Positions 33,019 through 41,656 of a stretch of DNA of 64,000 bases are shown here, in pieces. Source of the stretch: Streptomyces curacoi (lineage in GTDB: Bacteria; Actinomycetota; Actinomycetes; Streptomycetales; Streptomycetaceae); NCBI RefSeq assembly GCF_001513975.1, contig NZ_KQ947986.1, forward strand, positions 288,713 to 352,712, written 5' to 3'. The position numbers were made by a program, and so were the translations under genes. The notes beneath the pieces were generated by a model, which worked only from the letters and a program-made list of their open reading frames with translations, was not told where the DNA came from and made no database searches. Position 1 is the stretch's first letter. Each line of letters starts with the position of its first letter.

Positions 33019-33946
33019 GGCCGTACCTCTCTTCCGCCTTCCAGAAGTAGACGAAGCCGACACCGCCCGCCAGCAGCGCCCAGCCCACCGCGAAGGCCCA
33101 CACGTGCGCCGGCAGGAAATCGGAACCGTATCCGTCGATCATGGCGAAGCGGACCAGGTCCATGTAGATCGCGGCGGGGTTCCACTGCAGGACGTCGGTG
33201 ATCCAGCCCGGCCAGTTCTTGTCCGCGAGCATCGCCGGGATGCTGAACATCACGCCGGACGCGTACATCCACGTGCGCAGGATGAACGGCATCAGCTGGG
33301 CCAGGTCGGGCGTCTTGCTCCCCATGCGGGCGAAGATCAGCGCGAGGCCCGCGTTGAAGACGAACTGCAGGGTCAGCGCGGGCACGACCAGCAGCCAGGA
33401 CAGGTCGGGGAAGCTGCCGAAGGCCATCATGATCACGACGAGCACGGCCATGGAGTACAGCAGCTGCTGGAGCTGCTGGAGCGCGAACGACAGCGGCAGC
33501 GAGGCCCGGGGGAAGTGCAGGGCGCGCACCAGGCCGAGGTTGCCGGAGATGGCGCGCACGCCCGCGAGCACCGAGCTCTGGGTGAAGGTGAAGACGAACA
33601 CGCCGGTCACCAGGAACGGCACGTAGATGCCCTTCGGGATGCCCTCCCGGGCGCCCAGCAGCATGCCGAAGATGAAGAAGTACACGGCCGCGTTGAGCAG
33701 CGGCGTGGCCACCTGCCACAGCTGGCCGAGCTTCGCCTGGCTGTACTGGGCGGTCAGCTTCGCCCGCGAGAACGCGAGGATGAAGTGCCGCCGGTCCCAG
33801 AGCTGGCGGACGTACTCGGACAGCGAGGGGCGGGCGCCGCTCACGGACAGCCCGTACTTGGCGGCGAGCTCTGCCGCCGTGAGGCCCTCGTCGGGCGACG
33901 GAGGCGCGCTCACCGCGACTCCGCCGTCGTGCGTTGTCTCACTCAC
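33011..33946 (-). CDS. ABC-2 type exporter permease (TagG/Wzm type)
   Basis: Membrane subunit of 311 residues. A 60-residue cytoplasmic start is followed by about six hydrophobic segments (for example VATPLLNAAVYFFIFGMLLG, LVTGVFVFTFTQ, SMAVLVVIMMAFGSF, WLLVVPALTLQFVFNAGLAL and AFAVGWALLAGGVGFVYFW near the end). LGQLWQVATPLLNAAVY is the typical ABC-2/TagG entry. It should flip a lipid-linked glycan or teichoic-acid-like polymer across the membrane together with the ATPase encoded next. The start is GTG 33946, without a clear ribosome binding site; 96 nt separate it from the GT2 gene. Confidence 0.92.
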   Translation of the reverse strand: MSETTHDGGVAVSAPPSPDEGLTAAELAAKYGLSVSGARPSLSEYVRQLWDRRHFILAFSRAKLTAQYSQAKLGQLWQVATPLLNAAVYFFIFGMLLGAREGIPKGIYVPFLVTGVFVFTFTQSSVLAGVRAISGNLGLVRALHFPRASLPLSFALQQLQQLLYSMAVLVVIMMAFGSFPDLSWLLVVPALTLQFVFNAGLALIFARMGSKTPDLAQLMPFILRTWMYASGVMFSIPAMLADKNWPGWITDVLQWNPAAIYMDLVRFAMIDGYGSDFLPAHVWAFAVGWALLAGGVGFVYFWKAEERYGRG

Positions 33947-34042
33947 CAGTTGAAACTTTCGTCTTCGAGATGCGCAGCCTGTGCGGGCATGGCATGAACC
34001 TGGGGCCCGGTGGGGGCCCGGGGGCTCTCAGGACCGAGCTTG

Positions 34043-34939
34043 TCAGATGACGGGAGGTCGGCCCAGTCGAGTCAGCCGCCACACCGTACGCCACTTCATG
34101 GGCCGGCGGGGACCGCACGGGGTGGTCCAGCCTTCCCGGAATCCGCCGAACCATGCCCTCAGGGCGGGGCGGGAGGGGCGCCGGACGAGGGTGAGCAGCA
34201 TCCAGACGCCCAGATAGACCGGGACGAGCGGGAGAGGGAGGTTGCGGCGGGCGAGCCAGACACGGTTGCGGGCGACCATGCGGTGGTAGACCGCGTGCCG
34301 CGAGGGCGCGGTCGTCGGGTGGTACAGCACCATGTCGGACCGGTAGTCGATCATCCAGCCCGCGTCGAGGGCCCGCCATGCCAGGTCGGTTTCCTCGTGG
34401 GCGTAGAAGAATTCGTCCGGGAGCCCGCCGACTTCGGCGAAGACCTGGGTGCGCACGGCGTTGGCGCCGCCCAGGAAGGTGGTGACCCGGGAGGAGCGCA
34501 TCGGGTCGGAGGCCCGCAGCCGGGGGACGTGCCGGCGCTGGGTGACGCCGGTGTCGGGGTCGGCGATGCGGAAGCTGATGATGCCGAGCTCGGGGTCGGC
34601 CTCGAAGGCCTTGCGGCACAGCTCGGCGGTGTCGTGGTGGGCGAGGAGGCCGTCGTCGTCGAGGAAGAGCAATATGTCGACATTCCGGCCGCTGGGGCCG
34701 AAGGCCTCGATGCCGACGTTGCGGCCGCCGGGGATGCCCAGGTTCTCGGGCAGCTCGATGGTGCGGACGCCCTCGGGGACGTCCGGGACCGGGGAGCCGT
34801 TGCCGACCACGACGACCTCGACCGGGTCGCCGTCCTGCTTGGCGACCGAGTCGAGGAGGGCACGGAGCTCGTCGGGGCGGTTGCCCATGGTGATGATGAC
34901 CGCGCCGACCTTCAGCGCGGATTCCGGTGAAGTGCCCAT
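34043..34939 (-). CDS. Family 2 glycosyltransferase
   Basis: GT-A fold glycosyltransferase of 298 residues: VGAVIITMGNRPDELRALLD at the start, ENLGIPGGRNVGIE, the metal-binding LLFLDDDGLL (DXD-like DDD), and a second conserved region FYAHEETDLAWRALDAGW with the ED acid block. A hydrophobic stretch near the end (PLVPVYLGVWMLLTLV) may hold it at the membrane. It probably adds a sugar to the conjugate exported by the adjacent ABC transporter. ATG 34939 is listed; GTG 34948 in a 4-nt overlap with the previous stop is equally plausible. Confidence 0.9.
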   Translation of the reverse strand: MGTSPESALKVGAVIITMGNRPDELRALLDSVAKQDGDPVEVVVVGNGSPVPDVPEGVRTIELPENLGIPGGRNVGIEAFGPSGRNVDILLFLDDDGLLAHHDTAELCRKAFEADPELGIISFRIADPDTGVTQRRHVPRLRASDPMRSSRVTTFLGGANAVRTQVFAEVGGLPDEFFYAHEETDLAWRALDAGWMIDYRSDMVLYHPTTAPSRHAVYHRMVARNRVWLARRNLPLPLVPVYLGVWMLLTLVRRPSRPALRAWFGGFREGWTTPCGPRRPMKWRTVWRLTRLGRPPVI

Positions 34940-34944
34940 GCCGC

Positions 34945-35724
34945 TCACTTCAGCCTGCTGGAGGCGAGGATGGACACCAGGTGCAGCACGGTCTGCAGCA
35001 GCGCGATGCCGGCCAGCACCGCGACGCCGAGCCGCGAGAAGAACAGGTCGCCGCGGACCTGGTCGGCGATCGCCAGGGCCAGGATCAGCAGGGACGCCTC
35101 GATGCCGAGGATCAGCCGGTGGAACTTCAGCGCGGCGGCGGCCTTGCGGGCCAGCGCCATGCCGGAGGAGCGCATCTCGGCGGCGGCCTCCTTGACCGGC
35201 GGCTTCCCGGCCTGGTGGCGGGCGACGCCGACCAGGTCGGTCTCGGCCTTGATCAGGATGGCGCCGAGGGCAGCCAGCGTGCCGAGGAACGCCCACAGCC
35301 AGTCGATACGGCCGCTGCCCCACAGGTCGGCGGCGCGCAGGCCGAAGCCGACCAGGACCGCGGCGTCGGTGAGGTAGGCGCCGACGCGGTCCAGATAGAC
35401 CCCGTTGAGGGAGTACTGCTTCTTCCAGCGGGCGATCTCGCCGTCGACGCAGTCCAGCAGCAGGTAGAGCTGGACCATGACCACGCCGAGCACCGCCCCC
35501 CAGATCCCCGGCACCAGGAGTGCCGGGGCCGCGAGGACACCGCAGACGGTCATCAGGTAAGTGAGCTGGTTGGGCGTGACCCTGGTGTTCACCAGGTAGC
35601 GGTCGACCCGCAGGGACACCTCGCGCATGTAGAGGCGTCCCATCCAGTGCTCACCGCTTCGCCGGTCCTTCACCCCCGCGGGGTGAACGACGGGGCGGAG
35701 TTCAGCTACCGATGGCCTTGACAT
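34945..35724 (-). CDS. CDP-alcohol phosphatidyltransferase family protein
   Basis: Membrane enzyme of 259 residues with about five hydrophobic segments. The family signature DxxDGxxAR...GxxxDxxxD starts as DCVDGEIARW (Asp91, Asp94) and continues as GVYLDRVGA, with Asp112 present but Ala116 in place of the last Asp, the presumed catalytic base. It should move a phospho-alcohol from a CDP-activated donor to an acceptor, if active. ATG 35724 lies 23 nt inside the end of the dehydrogenase gene. It is the second CDP-alcohol phosphatidyltransferase of this operon, the other being in the DUF5941 fusion. Confidence 0.9.
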   Translation of the reverse strand: MSRPSVAELRPVVHPAGVKDRRSGEHWMGRLYMREVSLRVDRYLVNTRVTPNQLTYLMTVCGVLAAPALLVPGIWGAVLGVVMVQLYLLLDCVDGEIARWKKQYSLNGVYLDRVGAYLTDAAVLVGFGLRAADLWGSGRIDWLWAFLGTLAALGAILIKAETDLVGVARHQAGKPPVKEAAAEMRSSGMALARKAAAALKFHRLILGIEASLLILALAIADQVRGDLFFSRLGVAVLAGIALLQTVLHLVSILASSRLK

Positions 35725-36763
35725 AGTCGGCGTAGATGTCCTTGATCTGGTCGGTTGTCAGGTCGAGGTGTTCGAGGATCGTGTAGCGGCCGGGCCGGGT
35801 CTGGGGAGCGAACTCCACGACGCGGACGAACTCGTCGTGTGTGAAGCCGATCTCCTGGGGCAGTACCGGCAGCCCGTGCCGACGCAGCACCTCGGCCATG
35901 TAGGCCGACTCCTCGTGGGCTCCGCGCAGGTACATGGCGAAGGCCGCGCCCAGTCCGCACTGCTCGCCGTGGGCGGCCGCGCGCTTGGGGAACAGCAGGT
36001 CGAAGGCGTGGTTGATCTCGTGGCACGCGCCGGAGGACGGGCGGGAGTCGCCCGACACCGACATGGCGATACCGCTGAGCACCAGCGCCTCGGCCAGCAC
36101 CTGCAGGAAGTCGGTGTCCCCTATACCGCCGGGGTGCCTGAGCACCGCCTCGCCCGCCTGGCGGGCGATCGCGGCGGCGAGGCCGTCGATCTTCTCGCCG
36201 TTGACGCGGTTGGCGAGCTCCCAGTCGGCGATCGCGGAGATGTTGGAGATCGCGTCACCGATGCCGGCGCGCACGAAGCGTGCCGGAGCGTCATGGATGA
36301 CGTCCAGGTCGATGACGACCGCGATCGGGTTCGGCACGCCGTACGAGCCGCGGCCCGCGTCGTTGTCGAGGGTCGCGACCGGCGAGCACAGACCGTCGTG
36401 CGCGAGGTTCGTGGGTACGGCGACCAGGGGCAGGCCGACGCGCGCCGCGGCGAACTTGGCGCAGTCGATGATCTTGCCGCCGCCGAGCCCGACGACCGCG
36501 TCGTAGTGGCCGGCCTTTATGGCACCGGCCAGCCGGACCGCGTCGTCTAGGGTGCCGCCGCCGACCTCGTACCAGCTGGCGCCGGGCAGGGCCGGAGCGA
36601 GCCGCTCCTTGAGCCGGGCGCCGGAGCCGTTGCTGACCGCGACGGCCAGCTTGCCGGAGTGCGAGATGCGTTCGTCGGCGAGCACACAGGCCAGGTCGTC
36701 GAGGGCACCCGGGCGGATGTCCACGACGACCGGCGAGGGAATCAGCCGGGTCAGTACTGGCAC
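35702..36763 (-). CDS. Glycerol-1-phosphate dehydrogenase-like (iron-ADH family)
   Basis: Dehydrogenase of 353 residues of the glycerol-1-phosphate/glycerol dehydrogenase family (AraM/EgsA side). NAD-binding GGGTLDD and VVGLGGGKIIDCAKFAA, then PTNLAHDGLCSP, and candidate metal ligands Asp in HDGL and the histidines in ACHEINHAFD and AAHGEQCGLG. Relatives reduce dihydroxyacetone phosphate to sn-glycerol 1-phosphate; others reduce other keto-polyol phosphates, so the substrate is open. GTG 36763 has GGGAG upstream and lies 13 nt inside the nucleotidyltransferase gene, so the genes are coupled. Confidence 0.9.
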   Translation of the reverse strand: MPVLTRLIPSPVVVDIRPGALDDLACVLADERISHSGKLAVAVSNGSGARLKERLAPALPGASWYEVGGGTLDDAVRLAGAIKAGHYDAVVGLGGGKIIDCAKFAAARVGLPLVAVPTNLAHDGLCSPVATLDNDAGRGSYGVPNPIAVVIDLDVIHDAPARFVRAGIGDAISNISAIADWELANRVNGEKIDGLAAAIARQAGEAVLRHPGGIGDTDFLQVLAEALVLSGIAMSVSGDSRPSSGACHEINHAFDLLFPKRAAAHGEQCGLGAAFAMYLRGAHEESAYMAEVLRRHGLPVLPQEIGFTHDEFVRVVEFAPQTRPGRYTILEHLDLTTDQIKDIYADYVKAIGS

Positions 36764-37503
36764 GCGATCTCCCGTCCGCGGGCGAGATCGTCGTGGTTGT
36801 CGATCTCCACCCACTTGACATCGCCGATCGGCGCCACGTCGATACGGAAGCCGCGGTTGACGAGCTCCTGGTAGCCGTGCTCGTAGAACTGCTGCGGGTC
36901 CGTCTCCCACACGGTCTTCAGGGCGTCGGCCAGCTCGGGGGCGGCGTCGCCCTCGATGAGGGTCACGCCGATGTACTCGCCGGTGGCCTCGGCGGGGTCC
37001 ATCAGCTTGGTGATCTTCGTCATGCCCTTCTCGGGGTCGACGACGACCTTCATCTCCTCGTCGGCCAGGTTCTTGACCGTGTCCAGGGCGAGGATGATCT
37101 TCTTGCCCTCGCCGCGGGCGGCGAGCAGCGTCTTCTCGACGGAGACCGGGTGCACGGTGTCGCCGTTGGCGAGGATCACGCCGTCCTTGAGGGCGTCACG
37201 GCCGCACCACAGGGAGTAGGCGTTGTTCCACTCCTCGGCCTTGTCGTTGTCGATGAGGGTGAGCCTCAGGCCGTACTTCTGCTCCAGGGCGGCCTTGCGC
37301 TCGTACACGGCCTCCTTGCGGTAGCCGACGATGATCGCGACCTCGGTGAGACCGATCTCGGCGAAGTTGCCGAGGGTGAGGTCGAGAACCGTGGGCTCGC
37401 CGTCTATGCCCGCGGGCCCCACCGGCACCAGCGCCTTGGGAAGGCTGTCGGTGTAGGGGCGAAGACGCCGTCCGGCGCCGGCCGCCAGCACGAGGCCGAT
37501 CAT
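36751..37503 (-). CDS. Sugar/polyol-phosphate nucleotidyltransferase
   Basis: Nucleotidyltransferase of 250 residues with the signature IGLVLAAGAGRRLRPYTDSL followed by PKALVPVG, the metal-binding LANGDTVHP, and a compact GT-A-like fold without acyltransferase repeats. It is closest in look to LicC/IPCT-type CTP transferases that activate phosphocholine, inositol phosphate or polyol phosphates to CDP derivatives, which fits the two CDP-alcohol phosphatidyltransferases beside it. ATG 37503 overlaps the DUF5941 gene stop by 4 nt. Nucleotide and substrate specificity are inferred from context. Confidence 0.9.
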   Translation of the reverse strand: MIGLVLAAGAGRRLRPYTDSLPKALVPVGPAGIDGEPTVLDLTLGNFAEIGLTEVAIIVGYRKEAVYERKAALEQKYGLRLTLIDNDKAEEWNNAYSLWCGRDALKDGVILANGDTVHPVSVEKTLLAARGEGKKIILALDTVKNLADEEMKVVVDPEKGMTKITKLMDPAEATGEYIGVTLIEGDAAPELADALKTVWETDPQQFYEHGYQELVNRGFRIDVAPIGDVKWVEIDNHDDLARGREIACQY

Positions 37504-39305
37504 GCGGGTTCTCCTTCATCGTGTACGGCGGGCGCCCCTGAGGACACCCAGAAGCGGGTGCTCTCGACGAGCACCACCAGGGCCACGACCACGGCGAGGG
37601 CCGTGAGCGCGACCGTGAACTGCGAGGCGGAGAGCACCGCGGCGAGGACGGTGACGAGCAGCGTCCGTCCTTCGTGCCCCCCGATGGCGCGCACCAGCCA
37701 GGCCGGGGGCGCTCCGGCGTTGCCGCGGATGCGGTACACCGTGTCGTAGTGATGGTAGGCGACCGCGGCCACCAGGCCGAAAGCCGCAGGAAGGGCTCCG
37801 TTCACGTCCGCTTGGGCCGCCAGCACCAGGACGGTGCCGTACTCGGCGGCCCGGAGGAACGGCGGGACGAGCCAGTCGAGGGCGCCCTTGAGGGGGCGGG
37901 CGACGGCCAGGCCGCAGGCGAGGGCGTGGAGGAGGGCCGCGACGACGACCCACGGTGTGCCGAAGCCGGTGAAGGCGGCCGTCGCGACCAGTACGGCGCC
38001 GCCGAGGAGGGCGACGGCCGGGACGGCGAACCCGGGCAGCCGCCGGGCGGGGTTCTTCAGCGCCTCCGCGAAGCCCTGTGCGAGCGGCCCGGAGTCGGCC
38101 AGGTCCGCCAGGGCCTGCGCCGCCCGGTCCGTCCGCCGCGCCCTGCGCGTCAGGGACCGCAGCACCCGCCCGGCCGTCGTGTACGTCGCCGCGAAGGCGC
38201 AGCCGATGAGCAGCGCGTAGAAGGTGATGCGCGGAGTGGTGGCCGCCGTCAGCAGCGCGATCATCGCCCAGCGCTCACCGATCGGCAGGACGATCATCCG
38301 GCGCACCCACACCGTCCAGCCGACGCTGTCGAGCTTGTCGGAGAGGGCGGCCGTGGGACTGGTGTTGGCGGTGGCGTCGTGGTTGGCCTCGTTGAAGGAG
38401 AAGTCGACGACGTGCCGGCAGGTCTGCAGGACCATGGCGCCCAGCGCCAGCGCCCATACGTCGTCGCCGCCGCGGGCCGCGCCGAGGGCGAGGCCGGCGT
38501 AGTAGGCGTACTCCTTGGCCCGGTCGAAGGTGGCGTCCAGCCAGGCGCCGAGCGTGGAGTACTGCAGGTCGTAGCGGGCGAGCTGGCCGTCGGTGCAGTC
38601 GAGCACGAAGGACGCGAGCAGCAGGACCCCGGCCGCTATGAAGCCGCCACGGGTGCCGGTCGCCGCACAGCCGGCCGCGATCAGCGCGGTCAGCAGCGAC
38701 GCGGTGGTGACCTGGTTCGGGGTCAGGCCCCGGCGGGCGCACCAGCGGGCGATGTAGCGGGAGTACGGGCTGATGAAGAAAGTGGTGAAGAAGCCGTCGC
38801 GGGACTTCACGGCCGACTTCAGGCGTACGGCCTCGTCGTCGACGGCGGCGACGGCCTGCCGTGCCTCGTTGCGGGCCTGGGGGTCGGTCGGTACGGCGGC
38901 GACCAGGCTGCCGAGCTCGGGGCGGTGCACGTCGGTGCCGTCGGCGTCGAGGGCGGTGGCGATGCGGTCGGCGAGGCTGTCCACCAGGGTCGTACCGGCG
39001 CCTGCCGAGTGCTCCCTGGCCATCGCGCGGGTCAGGGCCTGCCGGCCGGCGGGCTGGGCGGTCACGGCGCCCGGGATCGCGGCGAGCGGGAAGCGGGGGT
39101 CGGTCAGGCCCAGACGCAGTGCGTGCAGGTGGCCGACGAAGCGGGCGTCGACGACGGCGACCCGCTGGTCGCCCGGCACCTGGGCGAGGAGGGTCTCGGC
39201 CTCGGCCGGATCGGCGGCGACCCGGACGTCGTAGCCGAGGGACCGCAGATCGCCCTCGATCGACGATCCGGGGACCGGCTGACCGGTGAGGATGGCGGTC
39301 GACAA
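37500..39305 (-). CDS. DUF5941 / CDP-alcohol phosphatidyltransferase fusion
   Basis: Membrane protein of 601 residues. Residues 1-165 form a soluble domain that looks like a reduced nucleotidyltransferase-type fold without the catalytic GxGxR. Residues 180-300 are a CDP-alcohol phosphatidyltransferase with a complete signature, DCTDGQLARY (Asp236, Asp239) and GAWLDATFD (Asp257, Asp261). Residues 410-600 contain several hydrophobic segments corresponding to DUF5941. The layout recalls archaeal bifunctional IPCT/DIPPS proteins. The start is TTG 39305 with GGGAG 9 nt upstream. It is the first gene of the polyol-phosphate/export operon. Confidence 0.87.
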   Translation of the reverse strand: MSTAILTGQPVPGSSIEGDLRSLGYDVRVAADPAEAETLLAQVPGDQRVAVVDARFVGHLHALRLGLTDPRFPLAAIPGAVTAQPAGRQALTRAMAREHSAGAGTTLVDSLADRIATALDADGTDVHRPELGSLVAAVPTDPQARNEARQAVAAVDDEAVRLKSAVKSRDGFFTTFFISPYSRYIARWCARRGLTPNQVTTASLLTALIAAGCAATGTRGGFIAAGVLLLASFVLDCTDGQLARYDLQYSTLGAWLDATFDRAKEYAYYAGLALGAARGGDDVWALALGAMVLQTCRHVVDFSFNEANHDATANTSPTAALSDKLDSVGWTVWVRRMIVLPIGERWAMIALLTAATTPRITFYALLIGCAFAATYTTAGRVLRSLTRRARRTDRAAQALADLADSGPLAQGFAEALKNPARRLPGFAVPAVALLGGAVLVATAAFTGFGTPWVVVAALLHALACGLAVARPLKGALDWLVPPFLRAAEYGTVLVLAAQADVNGALPAAFGLVAAVAYHHYDTVYRIRGNAGAPPAWLVRAIGGHEGRTLLVTVLAAVLSASQFTVALTALAVVVALVVLVESTRFWVSSGAPAVHDEGEPA

Positions 39306-39586
39306 CCGAACTCACTCCCTGGGTGCCGGCGTGTCCGCGCCGGTCATGTGCGCGTGTGGGGGCGCCCGTTGCCTTCAGCGCCCGGGCGGCATGTCGGCAG
39401 AGGCTATCGGATGGTCGGAAGCCAGCGTTCACCACCCGTTTGGCGGAGCGATCAACGTGGTTTGCCCAGAGCTTTGCCGCGATCATCATCGGGGATTGCG
39501 GGTCCCGCCCACAAACCCGCGCCCCCAGACCGGGGCATCGGGGACATTGCATACGCCGCCGAGGTCTCGGCATAGGGTGGGCGACC
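39306..39586. other. Divergent promoter region, DUF5941 operon and galE
   Basis: No gene is seen. It carries the promoters of the exporter operon (leftwards) and galE (rightwards). The AT-richer part around 39415-39500 is the more likely site for the leftward promoter. Confidence 0.5.
39573..39578 (+). promoter_or_regulatory. -10 box of galE
   Basis: TAGGGT ends 8 nt before the ATG at 39587, and TTGCAT at 39547-39552 is a possible -35, though 20 nt away. The mRNA would have little or no leader, and no ribosome binding site is seen. Confidence 0.5.
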
Positions 39587-40558
39587 ATGACATGGCTGAT
39601 CACAGGCGGAGCCGGCTACATCGGGGCACATGTGGCGCGGGCCATGACCGACGCCGGGGAGCGCGTTCTCGTGCTGGACGATCTCTCGGCCGGGTTTCCC
39701 GCGCGGCTTCCGGCGGACGTACCGCTGGTCGAGGGTTCGTCGCTGGACGGTGAGCTGCTCAAGCGGGTGTTCGCCGAGCACGCGGTGAACGGTGTGGTGC
39801 ATCTCGCCGCGCGCAAGCAGGTCGGCGAGTCCGTGGCGCAGCCGGCCCGCTACTACCGGGAGAACGTGGGCGGTCTCGCCACACTCCTGGAAGCGGTCGC
39901 CGAGGCCGGGATCAGGCGGTTCCTGTTCTCGTCGTCCGCCGCCGTCTACGGCAACCCGGACGTGGACCTCATCACGGAGGACACTCCGTGCGCGCCGGTG
40001 AACCCGTACGGCGAGACCAAGCTCGCCGGCGAGTGGCTGGTGCGGGCGGCGGGGCAGGCGCACGGGATCTCCACCGTCTGCCTGCGCTATTTCAACGTCG
40101 CCGGGGCCGCCGCGCCCGAGCTGGCCGACACGGGCGTCTTCAACATCGTCCCCATGGTCTTCGACCGGCTCACCCGCGACGAGGCGCCGCGGATCTTCGG
40201 CGACGACTACCCGACGCCGGACGGCACCTGCGTCCGCGACTACATCCATGTCGCCGACCTCGCCGAGGCGCACCTGGCGGCCGCCCGCAGGCTCACCGAT
40301 GCGGACGCGAGCGGCGATCTGACCGTCAACATCGGCAGGGGCGAGGGCGTCTCCGTGCGCGAGCTGATCACCGTCATCGGCGAGGTGACCGGCGACCGGC
40401 GCCCCGCCGTCGTCGAGGCCCGGCGGCCCGGGGACGCCCCGCGCGCGGTCGCCTCGGCCGCACTGGCCGCCGAGGAGCTGGGCTGGACGGCGCGGCGCGG
40501 GGTGCGCGAGATGGTCGAGTCGGCCTGGCAGGGGTGGCTGCTGCATCACGGCGCCTGA
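39587..40558 (+). CDS. galE: UDP-glucose 4-epimerase
   Basis: Extended short-chain dehydrogenase/reductase of 323 residues interconverting UDP-glucose and UDP-galactose. TGGAGYIG at residues 6-13 binds NAD; the catalytic SSSAAVYG and PYGETK blocks give Ser116/117, Tyr141 and Lys145; CLRYFNVAGA and the RDYIHVADLAEAH block are typical GalE. The ATG at 39587 follows a -10 box by 8 nt. A strong hairpin ends the transcript. It is divergent from the polyol-phosphate operon and may supply UDP-galactose for its glycosyltransferase. Confidence 0.95.
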   Translation: MTWLITGGAGYIGAHVARAMTDAGERVLVLDDLSAGFPARLPADVPLVEGSSLDGELLKRVFAEHAVNGVVHLAARKQVGESVAQPARYYRENVGGLATLLEAVAEAGIRRFLFSSSAAVYGNPDVDLITEDTPCAPVNPYGETKLAGEWLVRAAGQAHGISTVCLRYFNVAGAAAPELADTGVFNIVPMVFDRLTRDEAPRIFGDDYPTPDGTCVRDYIHVADLAEAHLAAARRLTDADASGDLTVNIGRGEGVSVRELITVIGEVTGDRRPAVVEARRPGDAPRAVASAALAAEELGWTARRGVREMVESAWQGWLLHHGA

Positions 40559-40568
40559 TCGGCTCAAG

Positions 40569-40603
40569 GCCCTGACCTGCGGATCGTTTCCGCAGGTCAG
40601 GGC
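40569..40603 (+). terminator. Terminator of galE
   Basis: GCCCTGACCTGCGGA (40569-40583) and TCCGCAGGTCAGGGC (40589-40603) form a perfect 15-bp stem with a 5-nt loop, 11 nt after the galE stop. No U-tract. Confidence 0.92.
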
Positions 40604-40714
40604 ACATGACAACGGTGTTCAGTGCCGCGTTGCCCGATACCCCCCACCCGTAGTTCACTGTGATCGCGGACCGAAGTTCCGATCGTCTGACGACCACAGA
40701 AGGGCGGCTTTTCC

Positions 40715-41656
40715 ATGGGGGCTGGGCACGATCACGGGCACGCGCACACGCACGCGCCCACGACCGGCACGGCGGCGGCCGCCTACCGCGGGAGGCTGCG
40801 GGTCGCGCTGTCGATCACGCTCGGCGTCATGGTGGTCGAGATCGTCGGCGGCGTGGTCGCGGACTCGCTCGCCCTGATCGCGGACGCGGCGCACATGGCG
40901 ACGGACGCGCTGGGCCTGGGCATGGCCCTGCTCGCCATCCACTTCGCCAACCGCCCGCCGAGCACGAAGCGCACCTTCGGCTACGCCCGCGCGGAGATCC
41001 TCGCCGCCCTCGCCAACTGTCTGCTGCTGCTCGGTGTCGGCGGTTATGTGCTGTACGAGGCGATCCAGCGGTTCTTCACGCCCGCGGACACCGAGGGCGG
41101 CCTGATGGTCGTGTTCGGCGCCATCGGTCTGGTCGCGAACATGATCTCGCTGATGCTGCTGATGCGGGGCCAGAAGGAGAGCCTGAACGTGCGCGGCGCG
41201 TTCCTGGAGGTGGCCGCGGACGCGCTGGGCTCTCTCGCGGTGCTGATCTCGGCGGCGGTGATCCTCGCGACGGGCTGGCAGGCCGCCGACCCGATCGCCT
41301 CCCTGGTCATCGGCCTGATGATCGTGCCGCGCACCTTCAAGCTGCTGCGCGAGACCCTGGACGTGCTGCTGGAGTCGGCCCCCAAGGACGTCGACATGGC
41401 GGAGGTGCGGGCGCACATACTCGCCCTGGACGGTGTCGAGGACGTGCACGACCTGCACGCATGGACGATCACATCCGGTATGCCGGTGCTGTCGGCGCAC
41501 GTGGTGGTGAGTTCCGAGGTCCTGAACGCGATCGGCCACGAGAAGATGCTGCACGAGCTCCAGGGCTGCCTGGGCGACCACTTCGACGTGGAGCACTGCA
41601 CCTTCCAGCTGGAGCCGGGCGGGCACGCCGAGCACGAGGCCCGGCTCTGCCACTGA
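40715..41656 (+). CDS. Cation diffusion facilitator (zinc) transporter
   Basis: CDF-family efflux protein of 313 residues with six membrane segments. The His-rich N terminus (GHDHGHAHTHAP) and the metal sites in ALIADAAHMATDAL (HxxxD) and EVAADALGSL mark a Zn/Co/Cd exporter of the CzcD/ZitB type. The C-terminal cytoplasmic domain is present and ends in a His-containing stretch (HAEHEARLCH). ATG 40715 has a weak AGGGCGG before it. No metal regulator gene is adjacent. Confidence 0.95.
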   Translation: MGAGHDHGHAHTHAPTTGTAAAAYRGRLRVALSITLGVMVVEIVGGVVADSLALIADAAHMATDALGLGMALLAIHFANRPPSTKRTFGYARAEILAALANCLLLLGVGGYVLYEAIQRFFTPADTEGGLMVVFGAIGLVANMISLMLLMRGQKESLNVRGAFLEVAADALGSLAVLISAAVILATGWQAADPIASLVIGLMIVPRTFKLLRETLDVLLESAPKDVDMAEVRAHILALDGVEDVHDLHAWTITSGMPVLSAHVVVSSEVLNAIGHEKMLHELQGCLGDHFDVEHCTFQLEPGGHAEHEARLCH

